DNA of 64,000 nt, from assembly GCF_000702425.1 (NCBI RefSeq), contig NZ_JNIE01000004.1:145150-209149 (forward strand), in the 5' to 3' direction. A model generated the notes under the pieces. The model had not been told where the DNA came from. It saw nothing but the letters and a program-made list of their open reading frames with translations, and did not search any database. This DNA is from Thermocrinis jamiesonii (GTDB taxonomy: Bacteria; Aquificota; Aquificia; Aquificales; Aquificaceae). Numbering within the stretch: the stretch's first letter is position 1; the number at the start of each line of letters is the position of its first letter. A program made the translations under genes and the position numbers. Below are positions 27,006 to 35,945 of the stretch, one piece after another.

Positions 27006-27379
27006 TGGAAAGCGTCCTGAAGTTTTTATTTTTTGTGGTTGCCTTTGTGGTTTTCTTGAGGCTTGGACTAAAGCTTTATGTGTTAAAAAAGGCAAAGAGT
27101 AAGGAAGGTATGAAGGTTGAAGGGTTAAGTAGCGGTGTGCTTTACTTTTATTCTCCACGATGTGGAGCTTGCAAGGCTATGGAGCCCCAGATAGACCTCC
27201 TTTCTAAGGAGCTGGAAGTTAGAAAGTTTGATGTTTTTTCGGATGATGGACAAAGAGAGGCAAAGAAGTTTGGAGTTATGGCCACACCCACCACCGTTCT
27301 TGTGAAAGACGGTAAGGTGCATAAAGTTTTTGTGGGTATAGTCAGTGCAGATAGGATCCTCAAAGAGTTTAAGCTCTGA
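27005..27379 (+). CDS. membrane-anchored thioredoxin-like protein
   Basis: 124 aa: an N-terminal membrane helix (about 5-24), then a thioredoxin fold with active site SPRCGACKAM (CGAC), the cis-proline loop ATPTTVLVKDG and a terminal helix. The active site probably faces the periplasm if the N-terminus is inside, suggesting a role in thiol-disulfide chemistry in the envelope. The ATG overlaps the last base of the previous stop codon. Convergent with rel, with an 11-bp overlap. Confidence 0.85.
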   Translation: MESVLKFLFFVVAFVVFLRLGLKLYVLKKAKSKEGMKVEGLSSGVLYFYSPRCGACKAMEPQIDLLSKELEVRKFDVFSDDGQREAKKFGVMATPTTVLVKDGKVHKVFVGIVSADRILKEFKL

Positions 27380-29474
27380 TAATCCTGCTTACCTTCTCTA
27401 CCCCTTCCAACTTTTTTAGCGCTCCAATTACTTTGTTTAGGTGTTCCAAACTGTTTAGCTCCACCACAAACTCCATCACCGCCTCGCCCGTATGCAAACT
27501 CTTTGTAATTGACTGAAGAATGTTTGCGTTTAGCCTTGCCAAAGTAGAGGCAACTTCTCCAAGAATACCTACCCTGTCTTTTACCCACAGACGAAGTGGC
27601 ACACTTTGTTTGCCCTGCGCACTTGCCCAATTTACCTTTACTACCCTTTCTGGAAAGTGTTTTTGGATGTGCTGTAGGTTGGGACAGTTGGCTAAGTGAA
27701 TGATCAAGCCCTTGCCCTTTGATACAACTCCAAGGACCTCATCCCCCGGTAATGGGCTACAGCACTTTGCTATCTGATACATAACCTTTTCTATACCTTC
27801 CAACTGAACCTTTGTGTCATTATCCTTTCCTACCTTTTCCTTAGATTCAATTTTCTTCAAACCAAGTATTTGGTAAATTCTTTCTTTACTCAATTTACCA
27901 CTTCCTACCATCAGATATACTTCATCGTCCTTCTGTATGTCTTCAGCATTTTTTATCTGGTTTAGCAAAGCCTGCCTATCTATGTTTAACTTTTTGGATA
28001 GAAGGTCCAAAGTTTGCTTTCCATCTTCTATCCACTTTTCCCTTTCTAACTCCTTAAGGTAAGCCTTTATTCTGCTTTTTGCCTTTGAAGTTACTACGAA
28101 CTTTAACCATTCTGGGTTTGGTTTTTTTGTTGGGTTGGTGATTATTTCCACTTGGTCTCCATTTTGTAGTTTGTAGTCCAAAGGCACGATCCTTCCATTT
28201 ACCTTTGCCCCTGCACAGTGATTTCCTATGTCCGTGTGTATGTGATAGGCAAAATCCACCGGAGTAGCTCCCTTTGGAAGCACTATCAGGTCTCCCTTAG
28301 GAGTAAATACGAAGACCTCTTCCGAAAAGAGCTCTAACTTTATGTTTTCCAAAACTTCCTGCGGGTTTTTACTGCCTTTTAAGCTTTCCACCAAACCTTT
28401 TAGCCAGCTATAAACCGTGTTGTCTTTTAAGTTGATGGATTCTTTGTAGGCCCAGTGGGCTGCAATACCCTTTTCAGCTCTTTCGTGCATCTCCCAAGTT
28501 CTTATTTGCACCTCAACAACCTTTCCCTTTGGACCAATGACTGCGGTGTGCAAAGATTGATAAAGATTTGGCTTTGGCAAGGATATATAATCGTCAAACT
28601 TTCCGGGAATGGGTGTGAAGGTATTGTGTATTATACCAAGCACCAAGTAGCACTCTTCTACCGTATTGACGATAACCCGAACGCCTAAGATATCGTGCAC
28701 ATCCTCTAAGCGTATGCCTTTTCTTATGGTCTTCTGCCATATGCCGTATAGGTGCTTTGGTCTGTAAGTAATTTCCGCATTTACGTTGTGGGTTTTCAGA
28801 GCTTCTTTAAGCTTAGGAATGAAGAGCTTTTTTAGGTATTCTTCAAGTTTTTCCTTATTTTCCTTTATGAATTCTTTTACCTTCTCGTACTCTTTTGGGT
28901 AAAGGAACATGAAACATAGGTCTTCAAGCTCGGTTTTTATCCGCCAAATACCCAACCTGTTTGCCAAAGGCACGTATATTTCCAAAGTTTCTTTTGCTAT
29001 CCTTATCTGCTTTTCCTTCGGAAGATGTTGCAGTGTCCTCATGTTGTGTAGTCTGTCCGCAAGTTTCACCAATAGGACCCTAAGGTCTTTTGCGGTAGCC
29101 AAAAGTAATTTTCTGTAGTTTTCCGCCCTCTCTGAACCTACGTCCTTAAACTTGTATTTTCCTATTTTTGTGACACCTTCCACAATGTCTGCGACCACTG
29201 CACCAAAGAGTCTTTTTATCTCCTCGTAGGATGTTTGGGTGTCTTCCAGCACATCATGAAGCAAAGCGGATATTATTGCTTCTTTTCCCAAGCCCATTTC
29301 TGCTGTTATGATTGCGACCTCCAATGGATGGATCACGTATGGTTCCCCGGATGCTCTTTTTTGTCCTGCGTGTTTTTCTTCTAAAAACTCTATAGCCCTC
29401 AGAACCTCATCCCTATCCCTTTCCTCCACAAAGCTAAACAGCCTTTCCACCTTTTTGGAAAGAAGAGCTTGCAT
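27369..29474 (-). CDS. bifunctional (p)ppGpp synthetase/hydrolase (Rel/SpoT)
   Basis: Makes and degrades the starvation alarmone (p)ppGpp. 701 aa with all domains: HD hydrolase (HPLEVAIITAEMG, catalytic ALLHDVLEDT), synthetase (TYRPKHLYGIWQK, DILGVRVIVNT, YQSLHTAVIGPKG), TGS (FVFTPKGDLIVLPKGATPVDFAY) and a C-terminal ACT domain (LRLWVKDRVGILGEVASTLA). The intact HD motif indicates hydrolase activity, so a single Rel-type enzyme is likely. It lies 18 bp after hslV. Confidence 0.95.
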   Translation of the reverse strand: MQALLSKKVERLFSFVEERDRDEVLRAIEFLEEKHAGQKRASGEPYVIHPLEVAIITAEMGLGKEAIISALLHDVLEDTQTSYEEIKRLFGAVVADIVEGVTKIGKYKFKDVGSERAENYRKLLLATAKDLRVLLVKLADRLHNMRTLQHLPKEKQIRIAKETLEIYVPLANRLGIWRIKTELEDLCFMFLYPKEYEKVKEFIKENKEKLEEYLKKLFIPKLKEALKTHNVNAEITYRPKHLYGIWQKTIRKGIRLEDVHDILGVRVIVNTVEECYLVLGIIHNTFTPIPGKFDDYISLPKPNLYQSLHTAVIGPKGKVVEVQIRTWEMHERAEKGIAAHWAYKESINLKDNTVYSWLKGLVESLKGSKNPQEVLENIKLELFSEEVFVFTPKGDLIVLPKGATPVDFAYHIHTDIGNHCAGAKVNGRIVPLDYKLQNGDQVEIITNPTKKPNPEWLKFVVTSKAKSRIKAYLKELEREKWIEDGKQTLDLLSKKLNIDRQALLNQIKNAEDIQKDDEVYLMVGSGKLSKERIYQILGLKKIESKEKVGKDNDTKVQLEGIEKVMYQIAKCCSPLPGDEVLGVVSKGKGLIIHLANCPNLQHIQKHFPERVVKVNWASAQGKQSVPLRLWVKDRVGILGEVASTLARLNANILQSITKSLHTGEAVMEFVVELNSLEHLNKVIGALKKLEGVEKVSRIIRA

Positions 29475-29492
29475 AGTTGAAAATTTAAATCT

Positions 29493-30014
29493 TCAGGGCA
29501 GTTTTTCCAAAAAGAAGGTTTGATTGGTGTATATGCATATTTTGGATGCTATCAGCAGGGATTCTTTTACTATTTCCTCCGCAGAAAGGTTGGTATGTTT
29601 GTAAAGCGCCAAGGCACAGGCCCGAGCATAGTCTCCACCAGAACCTATGGCTATAACTGGCTCGTCTGGCTCTATCACGTCCCCAGTTCCCGAAACTACA
29701 AAGATACTGTTAAGGTCTGCAGCCAAGAGCACCGCATCCAACCTTCTCAAAGCCCTATCCATCCTCCACTCTTTACCAAGCTCTACGCAAGCCCTAAGGA
29801 GGTTACCTCTAAATTCTTCCAACTTATTTTCCAGCCTTTCCATTAAAGCAAGCCCATCTGCCGCAGACCCAGCAAAGCCTACGATAACTTTGTTGTTGTA
29901 TATTTTCCTAACCTTCTTTGCACCATGCTTTAGCACAGAATGTCCCAAAGTTACCTGCCCATCCGAGCCCATAACAGTGTTGCCATCTCTTCTAACCGCT
30001 ATAACTGTTGTCAT
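29493..30014 (-). CDS. hslV: ATP-dependent protease peptidase subunit HslV
   Basis: Proteasome-like dodecameric peptidase partnered by the ATPase HslU. 173 aa; after the initiator Met the protein begins TTVIAVRRDG, placing the catalytic N-terminal threonine. GSDGQVTLGHSVLKHGAKKVRKIY and VIAIGSGGDYARACALAL are diagnostic. hslU is not in the window. Probably co-transcribed with rel; the upstream gap with rpmF holds divergent promoter signals. Confidence 0.95.
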   Translation of the reverse strand: MTTVIAVRRDGNTVMGSDGQVTLGHSVLKHGAKKVRKIYNNKVIVGFAGSAADGLALMERLENKLEEFRGNLLRACVELGKEWRMDRALRRLDAVLLAADLNSIFVVSGTGDVIEPDEPVIAIGSGGDYARACALALYKHTNLSAEEIVKESLLIASKICIYTNQTFFLEKLP

Positions 30015-30050
30015 TTAAAAGAAATATATCATAAAAGCCTTTCATTGGTG

Positions 30051-30056
30051 TATAAT
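30051..30056 (+). promoter_or_regulatory. -10 box of the rpmF-plsX-fabH-murF unit
   Basis: TATAAT preceded directly by TG, with no clear -35, lies 23 nt before the rpmF ATG, leaving room for the strong Shine-Dalgarno AAGGAGG. It contrasts with the leaderless arrangement of other first genes in this window. Confidence 0.5.
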
Positions 30057-30079
30057 CTATAGCCTAAGGAGGTTTTTTC

Positions 30080-30265
30080 ATGGCAGTTCCTAAGAGAAGA
30101 ACTTCTAACTGGAGAAGGGATCAAAGAAGAGCTCAAAATTTCTTTTCTAAGGTCAAGCCCAAAGCTTTGGCAGAGTGTCCAAGCTGTGGGGAATGGATAA
30201 TGCCCCATAGGGTATGCCCTTACTGCGGTTATTACAAGGGGAGACAAATCATAAGCATGCAATGA
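30080..30265 (+). CDS. rpmF: 50S ribosomal protein L32
   Basis: 61-aa zinc-ribbon ribosomal protein: start AVPKRRTSNWRRDQRRAQ, then CPSCGEWIMPHRVCPYCGYYKGRQ with two CxxC pairs for zinc. Strong Shine-Dalgarno AAGGAGG. The stop overlaps plsX by 4 bp; the rpmF-plsX-fabH order is conserved in many bacteria and links ribosome and membrane-lipid synthesis. Confidence 0.96.
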   Translation: MAVPKRRTSNWRRDQRRAQNFFSKVKPKALAECPSCGEWIMPHRVCPYCGYYKGRQIISMQ

Positions 30266-31278
30266 AAAAAATCAAAATAGCAGTGGATTGTATGGGAGGG
30301 GATTATGCCCCGGAGGAGATAGTCAAGGGCTGTATTCTGGCATACAAAGAGCTTGGCTTGGAAAGTTATTTGGTGGGGGACAAAGACGCCATACTTTCCA
30401 TACTTAAGAGGGAAGGGTTTAAAGAAAACGGTCTAAAGGTGGTGCATGCGGAGGAAAAAGTTGAGATGGATGAGCCTCCATCTGTTGTCCTAAGGAAGAA
30501 GAATTCTTCCCTTTATCTTGCTGGAATGCTCGTAAGAAATGGGGAGGCAGACGGTTTGGTTTCCGCCGGGAATACAGGAGCAGTGCTAACAGTGGGAAAG
30601 TTTGTGGTGGGAACAGAAGAAGAGGTGGAAAGACCCACCATAGGAGTAGCATTGCCCAATCCCAAGGGTAAAACAGTCCTTTTGGATGTTGGAGCAAACG
30701 TAGATTGCAAGCCAAAGCATCTTCTTCAGTTTGCCATAATAGGACATACCTATGCGGAGGAAATCCTTGGGATAAAAAATCCAAGGGTTGGACTGTTGAG
30801 CATAGGGGAGGAGGAAGGTAAAGGAAACGAACTGGTAAAGGAAACCTATCCGCTTTTAAAGGCTTCAAAGTTGAATTTTTTAGGTAATGCAGAAGGTAGG
30901 GACATATACGCTGGAACCTTTGATGTGATCGTATGCGATGGCTTTGTAGGTAATGTTATTCTTAAGGCAAGTGAGAGCTTAGGCTTAGCGGTTTTGCAGA
31001 TGATAAGGGAGGAGGTTAAAAAGAGTCTTTTGGCAAGAATAGGTGCCCTTCTGATGAAACCCGCACTGAACAACTTCAAAAAAAAGGCAGACTTTACCGA
31101 ATACGGAGGCATACCCCTTCTTGGTGCAAAAAAGCCAGTCATCATAACCCACGGTAGGGCAAACGCAAAAGCCATAAAGAACGCCATAAGAGTAGCAAAC
31201 GAGTTTTTAGTTCATCATTTTAACGAAAAACTAAGGGAAAACTTGATAAAATTGGCTCCAGAAGAGGTTAGAATCTGA
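30262..31278 (+). CDS. plsX: phosphate acyltransferase PlsX
   Basis: Turns acyl-ACP into acyl-phosphate, the first step of phospholipid synthesis in most bacteria. 338 aa from the ATG at 30262: KIAVDCMGGDYAPEEIVKG, SAGNTGAVLTVGKF, LLDVGANVDCKP, LLSIGEEEGKGNELVKE, VCDGFVGNVILKASE and TEYGGIPLLGAKKPVIITHG are the family motifs. The frame continues 16 codons upstream inside rpmF, but relatives start at MKKIKIAVD. ATGA overlap with rpmF. Confidence 0.95.
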   Translation: MKKIKIAVDCMGGDYAPEEIVKGCILAYKELGLESYLVGDKDAILSILKREGFKENGLKVVHAEEKVEMDEPPSVVLRKKNSSLYLAGMLVRNGEADGLVSAGNTGAVLTVGKFVVGTEEEVERPTIGVALPNPKGKTVLLDVGANVDCKPKHLLQFAIIGHTYAEEILGIKNPRVGLLSIGEEEGKGNELVKETYPLLKASKLNFLGNAEGRDIYAGTFDVIVCDGFVGNVILKASESLGLAVLQMIREEVKKSLLARIGALLMKPALNNFKKKADFTEYGGIPLLGAKKPVIITHGRANAKAIKNAIRVANEFLVHHFNEKLRENLIKLAPEEVRI

Positions 31279-32204
31279 TGGGCATAACGCTTCAGGGTTT
31301 GGGTTACTATGTCCCACAGGATGTGCTTAGTAATTTTGACTTAGAGAAGATAGTAGATACTTCTGACGAATGGATCACCACAAGAACAGGTATAAAGGAA
31401 AGGAGAATAGCCAAGAACGAAACTCTTATTGACATGGCGGAAAAGGCCAGTAAGATGGCCTTGGAGGATGCAAAGGTGGATCCAAAGGATGTGGACGCCA
31501 TAGTGTTTGCAACCATAACACCACACTTTAGCTTTCCAGCTTCCGCCTGTCTTTTGCAGGATAGATTGGGATGTAAAAACGGTTTTGCCTTTGATATTTC
31601 TGCAGCTTGCAGTGGTTTTCTTTATGGGCTGGAGGTTGCCAAGGGTCTGATAGTGGGAGGAAGCGCTAAAAAGGTTCTTTTGGTGGGTGCAGAGAAACTT
31701 TCAGAAATAGTCAATTGGCAAGACAGAAGCACATGCGTTCTCTTTGGTGACGGTGCAGGTGCAGTGCTTGTTTCATCTGAGGGAGAAGGAGAAATTTTAG
31801 CTTCTGTAATGAGGTCAGACGGGGAAGCTTGGAACATTCTCTATGCGGAAAAGTGCGGTTATATAAATATGAGAGGTAGAGAGCTGTTTAAGCTGGCGGT
31901 TAGAAGCATGGAGGAGGTTTGCCAACAGGTAATATCAACGGTTGGACTTAAGGTGGAGGACATAGACCTGGTAATACCCCATCAGGCAAACATCAGAATA
32001 ATGGAAGCTTTAGCAGAAAAGCTCGGCATCCCTATGCAAAAGGTCTATTCAAACATCCACAAGTATGGCAACACCAGCGCAGCTTCTATTCCTATAGCCA
32101 TGGCGGAAGCCTATCGGGAAGGCAGGCTCAAAAGGGGCTATACGGTTTTGATGACCGCCATGGGTGCTGGGCTAACTTGGGGTGCTACACTGATAAGGTT
32201 CTGA
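31278..32204 (+). CDS. fabH: 3-oxoacyl-[acyl-carrier-protein] synthase III FabH
   Basis: Starts fatty-acid synthesis by condensing acetyl-CoA with malonyl-ACP. 308 aa with TSDEWITTRTGIKERRIA, catalytic Cys111 in DISAACSGFLYGLE, the HQANIRIMEA histidine and the GNTSAASIPIA asparagine; LTWGATLIRF closes the protein as usual. Start overlaps the last base of the plsX stop; end overlaps murF by one base (TGATG). Confidence 0.96.
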   Translation: MGITLQGLGYYVPQDVLSNFDLEKIVDTSDEWITTRTGIKERRIAKNETLIDMAEKASKMALEDAKVDPKDVDAIVFATITPHFSFPASACLLQDRLGCKNGFAFDISAACSGFLYGLEVAKGLIVGGSAKKVLLVGAEKLSEIVNWQDRSTCVLFGDGAGAVLVSSEGEGEILASVMRSDGEAWNILYAEKCGYINMRGRELFKLAVRSMEEVCQQVISTVGLKVEDIDLVIPHQANIRIMEALAEKLGIPMQKVYSNIHKYGNTSAASIPIAMAEAYREGRLKRGYTVLMTAMGAGLTWGATLIRF

Positions 32205-33502
32205 TGCTAGAAGGTTTAGACGCTAAGCTGTTGGGCACATACAGACCACCAAGGCGTGTGGTAATAGACAGCAGGCAGGTGGAAGAGGGGGATCTTTTTA
32301 TAGCCATAAAAGGTTCAAGATACGATGGACACGACTTTGTGGATTCTGCCTTTTCAAGAGGAGCTTACGGCGTTATTGTGGAGAAGGAGGTAAAAGTGCC
32401 AAAAGGAAAGTTTGCCCTTGTGGTAAAAGACACTCTTTCTGCCCTAAGGACTCTGGCTTTGGAAAAAAGAAAGGCTTTTGGTGGAAAAGTTGTAGCGATA
32501 GCAGGCTCTGCGGGAAAGACCACCACAAAGGAAATGATAGCTTTCTTGCTTTCAAAGGTAGGCAAGGTGTGTAAAACTCCAAAAAATCAGAATTCTCAAA
32601 TTGGAGTGCCTTTGGCTTTGGCAAACTTTGAAAGGGACTGTCAGTTTTGGGTGGTTGAGATGGGAGCAAGCCAAAAGGGAGACGTCGCAAAGCTTGTAGA
32701 TCTGGTAAAACCCCACATAAGAGTAATCACAGCCATAGGGGAGGAACACTTGGAAACCTTTGGCTGTTTGGACGATGTGATTGTAGGAAACGGGGAAGTT
32801 TTTAAGGATATGGAAAAAGATCACTTTGGCATCTGCCCTCACTATGTTTCTCATTGTTACGATATCCCAAATAAGATTACCTTTGGGGATGGATCGGAGC
32901 TTTTTGCCCAGAACGTGCGCATTAGCACAGAAGGTGTTTCCTTTAAAGTAAAAGAAGAGGAGATCTTTATTCCCATCCCAAGTCTTGGTGCGGTGGAGAA
33001 TGCCCTCTGTAGTTTTGCAGTGCTTAAAGCCTTGGGCTTTGATTGGAAAAACTTTAAAGATTATCTTAAAGAGTTCCAACCTATTGAGGGTAGGTTTAAG
33101 ACCTTCAGACTTGGCAAGTGGTTTTTAATAGATGACTCTTACAATGCCAACCCACTGTCGGTTAAAAACGCCCTTCACACCCTCTCAAGATTTGAAGGCT
33201 TTAAGATTGCAGTATTGGGAGACATGCTGGAGCTTGGAGAAAACTCTCCAGAGTATCACAGAGAGGTAGGTAGATTATGCCATCAGCTTAACATAGATCT
33301 GTGCCTTTTTTACGGGGAGTATATGAAGTTTGCTTGGGAAGAGTGTATAAAGAAGGGGTGTAGAGCACAACACTTTGTGGATAAGCTGGACATAGTGAAA
33401 TATCTGAAAAACTTTTCTCAAGTTGAGTGTGTGGTGCTGTTTAAGGGTTCAAGGGCTATGGGGCTTGAAGAAGTATTGCAAAAATTAAATATTAGAATAT
33501 AA
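32204..33502 (+). CDS. murF: UDP-N-acetylmuramoyl-tripeptide--D-alanyl-D-alanine ligase
   Basis: Last cytoplasmic step of the peptidoglycan precursor. 432 aa from the ATG at 32204; the open frame reaches further into fabH but the family begins here. Domain 1 has VVIDSRQVEEGDLFIAIKG, the central ATP domain IAGSAGKTTTKEM, EMGASQKGDVAKL and EEHLETFG, and the C-terminal domain DDSYNANPLSVKNAL and LGDMLELGENS. It ends the lipid and wall unit; a -10 box for the efflux genes overlaps its stop. Confidence 0.94.
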   Translation: MLEGLDAKLLGTYRPPRRVVIDSRQVEEGDLFIAIKGSRYDGHDFVDSAFSRGAYGVIVEKEVKVPKGKFALVVKDTLSALRTLALEKRKAFGGKVVAIAGSAGKTTTKEMIAFLLSKVGKVCKTPKNQNSQIGVPLALANFERDCQFWVVEMGASQKGDVAKLVDLVKPHIRVITAIGEEHLETFGCLDDVIVGNGEVFKDMEKDHFGICPHYVSHCYDIPNKITFGDGSELFAQNVRISTEGVSFKVKEEEIFIPIPSLGAVENALCSFAVLKALGFDWKNFKDYLKEFQPIEGRFKTFRLGKWFLIDDSYNANPLSVKNALHTLSRFEGFKIAVLGDMLELGENSPEYHREVGRLCHQLNIDLCLFYGEYMKFAWEECIKKGCRAQHFVDKLDIVKYLKNFSQVECVVLFKGSRAMGLEEVLQKLNIRI

Positions 33503-33503
33503 T
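33498..33503 (+). promoter_or_regulatory. -10 box of the efflux operon
   Basis: TATAAT overlapping the murF stop codon, 23 nt upstream of the TolC-like ATG; a Shine-Dalgarno AAGGTGG lies between. No clear -35 box. Confidence 0.35.
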
Positions 33504-33526
33504 AAAATTCTTATAAGGTGGAATAG

Positions 33527-34837
33527 ATGATACTCGTAGCGCTTGTGCTGATGTTTGGTTTTGTGTTTGGAAGGGAGCTTAAGCTGACGGAACTTATCCA
33601 GTATGCGTTGGAAAACAACAGGGAGCTAAAGGCGTTTGAAAGAGAGCTTGAGGCGGGAAAGTTTGAGCTTAGGTCCGCAAAGGGAGCGTATCTTCCACGC
33701 TTTAAGTTGGAAGAGACTTTTACCCGAACTGATATACCAGCGTATAGCTTTATGAGCAGGTTAAACCAAAAACGTATAACTTTGCAAGACTTTGACCCGA
33801 ATCGCCTTAACAACCCAAAGGCTATAAACAACTTTGAGACAAAGGTAGGTTTTGAGATACCCATATGGTTAGGTGGTAAGGTTCAAATAGGCGAAAGGAT
33901 CGCAAGGTTAAACCTTTCCGCTCTTGAATACGAATACTTCCGTAAAAAGGAGGAAATAGCCTTAAAGGTGTATGACGCATACCTAAATGCGGTGCTTGCG
34001 AAAAAAGCCATTGAAGTTTCCGAGCAAGCTTTAAAAGACGCTATGGAGCACCAGAGGTTAGCGGAGGAGATGCACAGAGTAGGTATAGCTTTGCTTTCGG
34101 ATGTACTTAGGGCAAAGGTTTATGTGGAACAGGCGAAGGAAAGGTTGAATGCGTCCAAAAAGGATTATGAAGTTGCCAAAAGGGCATTGGAGATAGTGGT
34201 GGGAACTGAACTTGGAAAGTTTGACGTGGAAGACATAAAAGAGTGTCCGATGATTGAGGTAAAAGATAGCAAGGAAACCGCTCTTCAAAGAAGGAAGGAT
34301 CTAAAGGCTATGAGAAAGAGGGCAGAACTTTTTGGTGAATACTACAATTTAGAAGTCTCAAACAACCTTCCTCAGGTATATGCGGGCGCCTTTTACTTTC
34401 TAAATTCCAAGGATCATCCCTTTGGTGCAGACGGCAAAGGATACATGCTCATGCTTGGTGTTTCTTTAACCTTTGATACGGGCCTTAGCACGCTAAACAA
34501 AGCAAGGGCACATCTGGAAAGAAAAAGGGCTATGGAAGAAAGAATAAAGGGTATGGAGGACCTGATAGGCTTTGAGGTAGATAGAGCCATTGCTGAGTAT
34601 CATAAAACTCTTAGCGCATTAAGTTCTGCCAAAGAAAGGGTGAGGGCAAGCAAAGAGGTGGTAAGGGTAATGGAAGTAAGATATAAAAACGGTTTGGCTC
34701 GTATGGTGGACCTTTTGGACGCCCAAACTCAGCTGGACATGGCAAGGTTTGAGGAGATTAAGGCATTAACAGAGTGTTGGAAAACAATAGCTCAGCTAAA
34801 TTACTCCATGGGCACAATTTTGGAGGTCAAAAAATGA
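33527..34837 (+). CDS. TolC family outer-membrane efflux protein
   Basis: Outer-membrane channel of a tripartite pump. 436 aa: a short signal peptide (about 1-15), then two tandem TolC repeats rich in long helices (ELIQYALENNRELKAFERELEAG at the start; VRYKNGLARMVDLLDAQTQLD near the end). It lacks an obvious lipidation cysteine. The membrane-fusion and RND genes follow with 4-bp overlap and 2-bp gap, so the three make one pump. Confidence 0.9.
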   Translation: MILVALVLMFGFVFGRELKLTELIQYALENNRELKAFERELEAGKFELRSAKGAYLPRFKLEETFTRTDIPAYSFMSRLNQKRITLQDFDPNRLNNPKAINNFETKVGFEIPIWLGGKVQIGERIARLNLSALEYEYFRKKEEIALKVYDAYLNAVLAKKAIEVSEQALKDAMEHQRLAEEMHRVGIALLSDVLRAKVYVEQAKERLNASKKDYEVAKRALEIVVGTELGKFDVEDIKECPMIEVKDSKETALQRRKDLKAMRKRAELFGEYYNLEVSNNLPQVYAGAFYFLNSKDHPFGADGKGYMLMLGVSLTFDTGLSTLNKARAHLERKRAMEERIKGMEDLIGFEVDRAIAEYHKTLSALSSAKERVRASKEVVRVMEVRYKNGLARMVDLLDAQTQLDMARFEEIKALTECWKTIAQLNYSMGTILEVKK

Positions 34838-35943
34838 AAGGATACTTAAAGTATATCCTTTTTTTGGTAGTTATACTGCTCAGCATTCTTTGGCTTGGTG
34901 GTTTTTTGAGGGAAAGGATTCCCACAAAAGAGGTGGTGCAAGAAGTAAGATTAATTGAAGGTTTAGAAATAGGACAAGTGGAGAGGTTAGAGCAGATAGA
35001 TTATGCCTATACAGGGACAGTTGTAGCTGACAAGAGGGCAGAGGTCTCAAGTAGGCTAATGGGCAGAGTGGTGAGCGTAAGCGTAAAGGAGGGTGATTGT
35101 GTAGGAGCTGGTAGGTTGTTGGTAAGCTTAGACGCAAGGGACATACAATCCCAGGTGCAAGCTTTTGAGAAACAGAAAGAGCAGGCCGAGTTTGCTTATA
35201 AATCCGCTATGGCACACTACGAAGCCATCAAAAAAACTTACGAAAGATACCTAAATCTTCTAAAAGAATCAGCCATAACCCAGCAGGAGTTTGATCAGAT
35301 AAAGGCTCAATTTGAGTCTGCCAAAGCTCAGCTTGAACAAGCAAGGGCGGGTGTGGAAGCAGTAGAGCTTCAAAAGAATGCGCTAGCTCACAATTTGTCC
35401 TATGCGAACATATCCGCACCTTTTGCGGGATGTGTTGTTTCCAAAATGGTGGATGTGGGAGATTTGGCAGTTCCCGGACAACCCCTAATCATACTTGAAA
35501 GTGGTCCATACAAGGTGGAGGTCTTTTTGCCTGAAAGATACATAAATAAGGTAAAAGTAGGAGATCGCTTCAAAGTTGCGGTAGATGGACGCGTCTTAGA
35601 AGGTAAAGTGGTGGAAGTTTCTGGAGCCATAGACCCTGCTACGAGAACCTTTAAGGTAAAGCTCTCTATACCTTCAGACGGAATTAGAAGCGGTATGTTG
35701 GCAAGCGTGTTTATTCCAGAGAAGGGTCCTGTGCTTTTGGTTCCCAAATCTGCTATAGTTAAGCACTTTGACTTTACGGGCCTTTGGGTAGTAAAGGAAG
35801 ACAACACGCTTGAACTCAGGTTTGTAAAGCTTGGAGAGGAGATAAATGATAAGGTTCAGGTGTTGAGCGGTGTAGAAGAAGGGGAAAGGATCGTTATAAA
35901 TGGCGTAGAGAAAGCTTGCCAAGGGTGTAAGGTTGGAGGCTGA
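34834..35943 (+). CDS. RND efflux membrane-fusion (adaptor) protein
   Basis: Periplasmic adaptor joining the RND pump to the TolC channel. 369 aa from the ATG at 34834: an N-terminal membrane anchor (about 5-25), a lipoyl-like segment (YTGTVVADKRAEVSSRLMGRV), a coiled-coil hairpin (about 100-190), the second lipoyl half (LSYANISAPFAGCVVSKMVDVGD) and beta-barrel domains (GAIDPATRTFKVKLSI). The ATGA overlap with the TolC gene fixes the start; a longer frame upstream is a shadow. Confidence 0.92.
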   Translation: MKGYLKYILFLVVILLSILWLGGFLRERIPTKEVVQEVRLIEGLEIGQVERLEQIDYAYTGTVVADKRAEVSSRLMGRVVSVSVKEGDCVGAGRLLVSLDARDIQSQVQAFEKQKEQAEFAYKSAMAHYEAIKKTYERYLNLLKESAITQQEFDQIKAQFESAKAQLEQARAGVEAVELQKNALAHNLSYANISAPFAGCVVSKMVDVGDLAVPGQPLIILESGPYKVEVFLPERYINKVKVGDRFKVAVDGRVLEGKVVEVSGAIDPATRTFKVKLSIPSDGIRSGMLASVFIPEKGPVLLVPKSAIVKHFDFTGLWVVKEDNTLELRFVKLGEEINDKVQVLSGVEEGERIVINGVEKACQGCKVGG

Positions 35944-35945
35944 TT

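Noticed and set aside
30214..30261. N-terminal extension of plsX
   Set aside because: The added codons lie inside rpmF; the PlsX family starts at the ATG at 30262 with an ATGA overlap.
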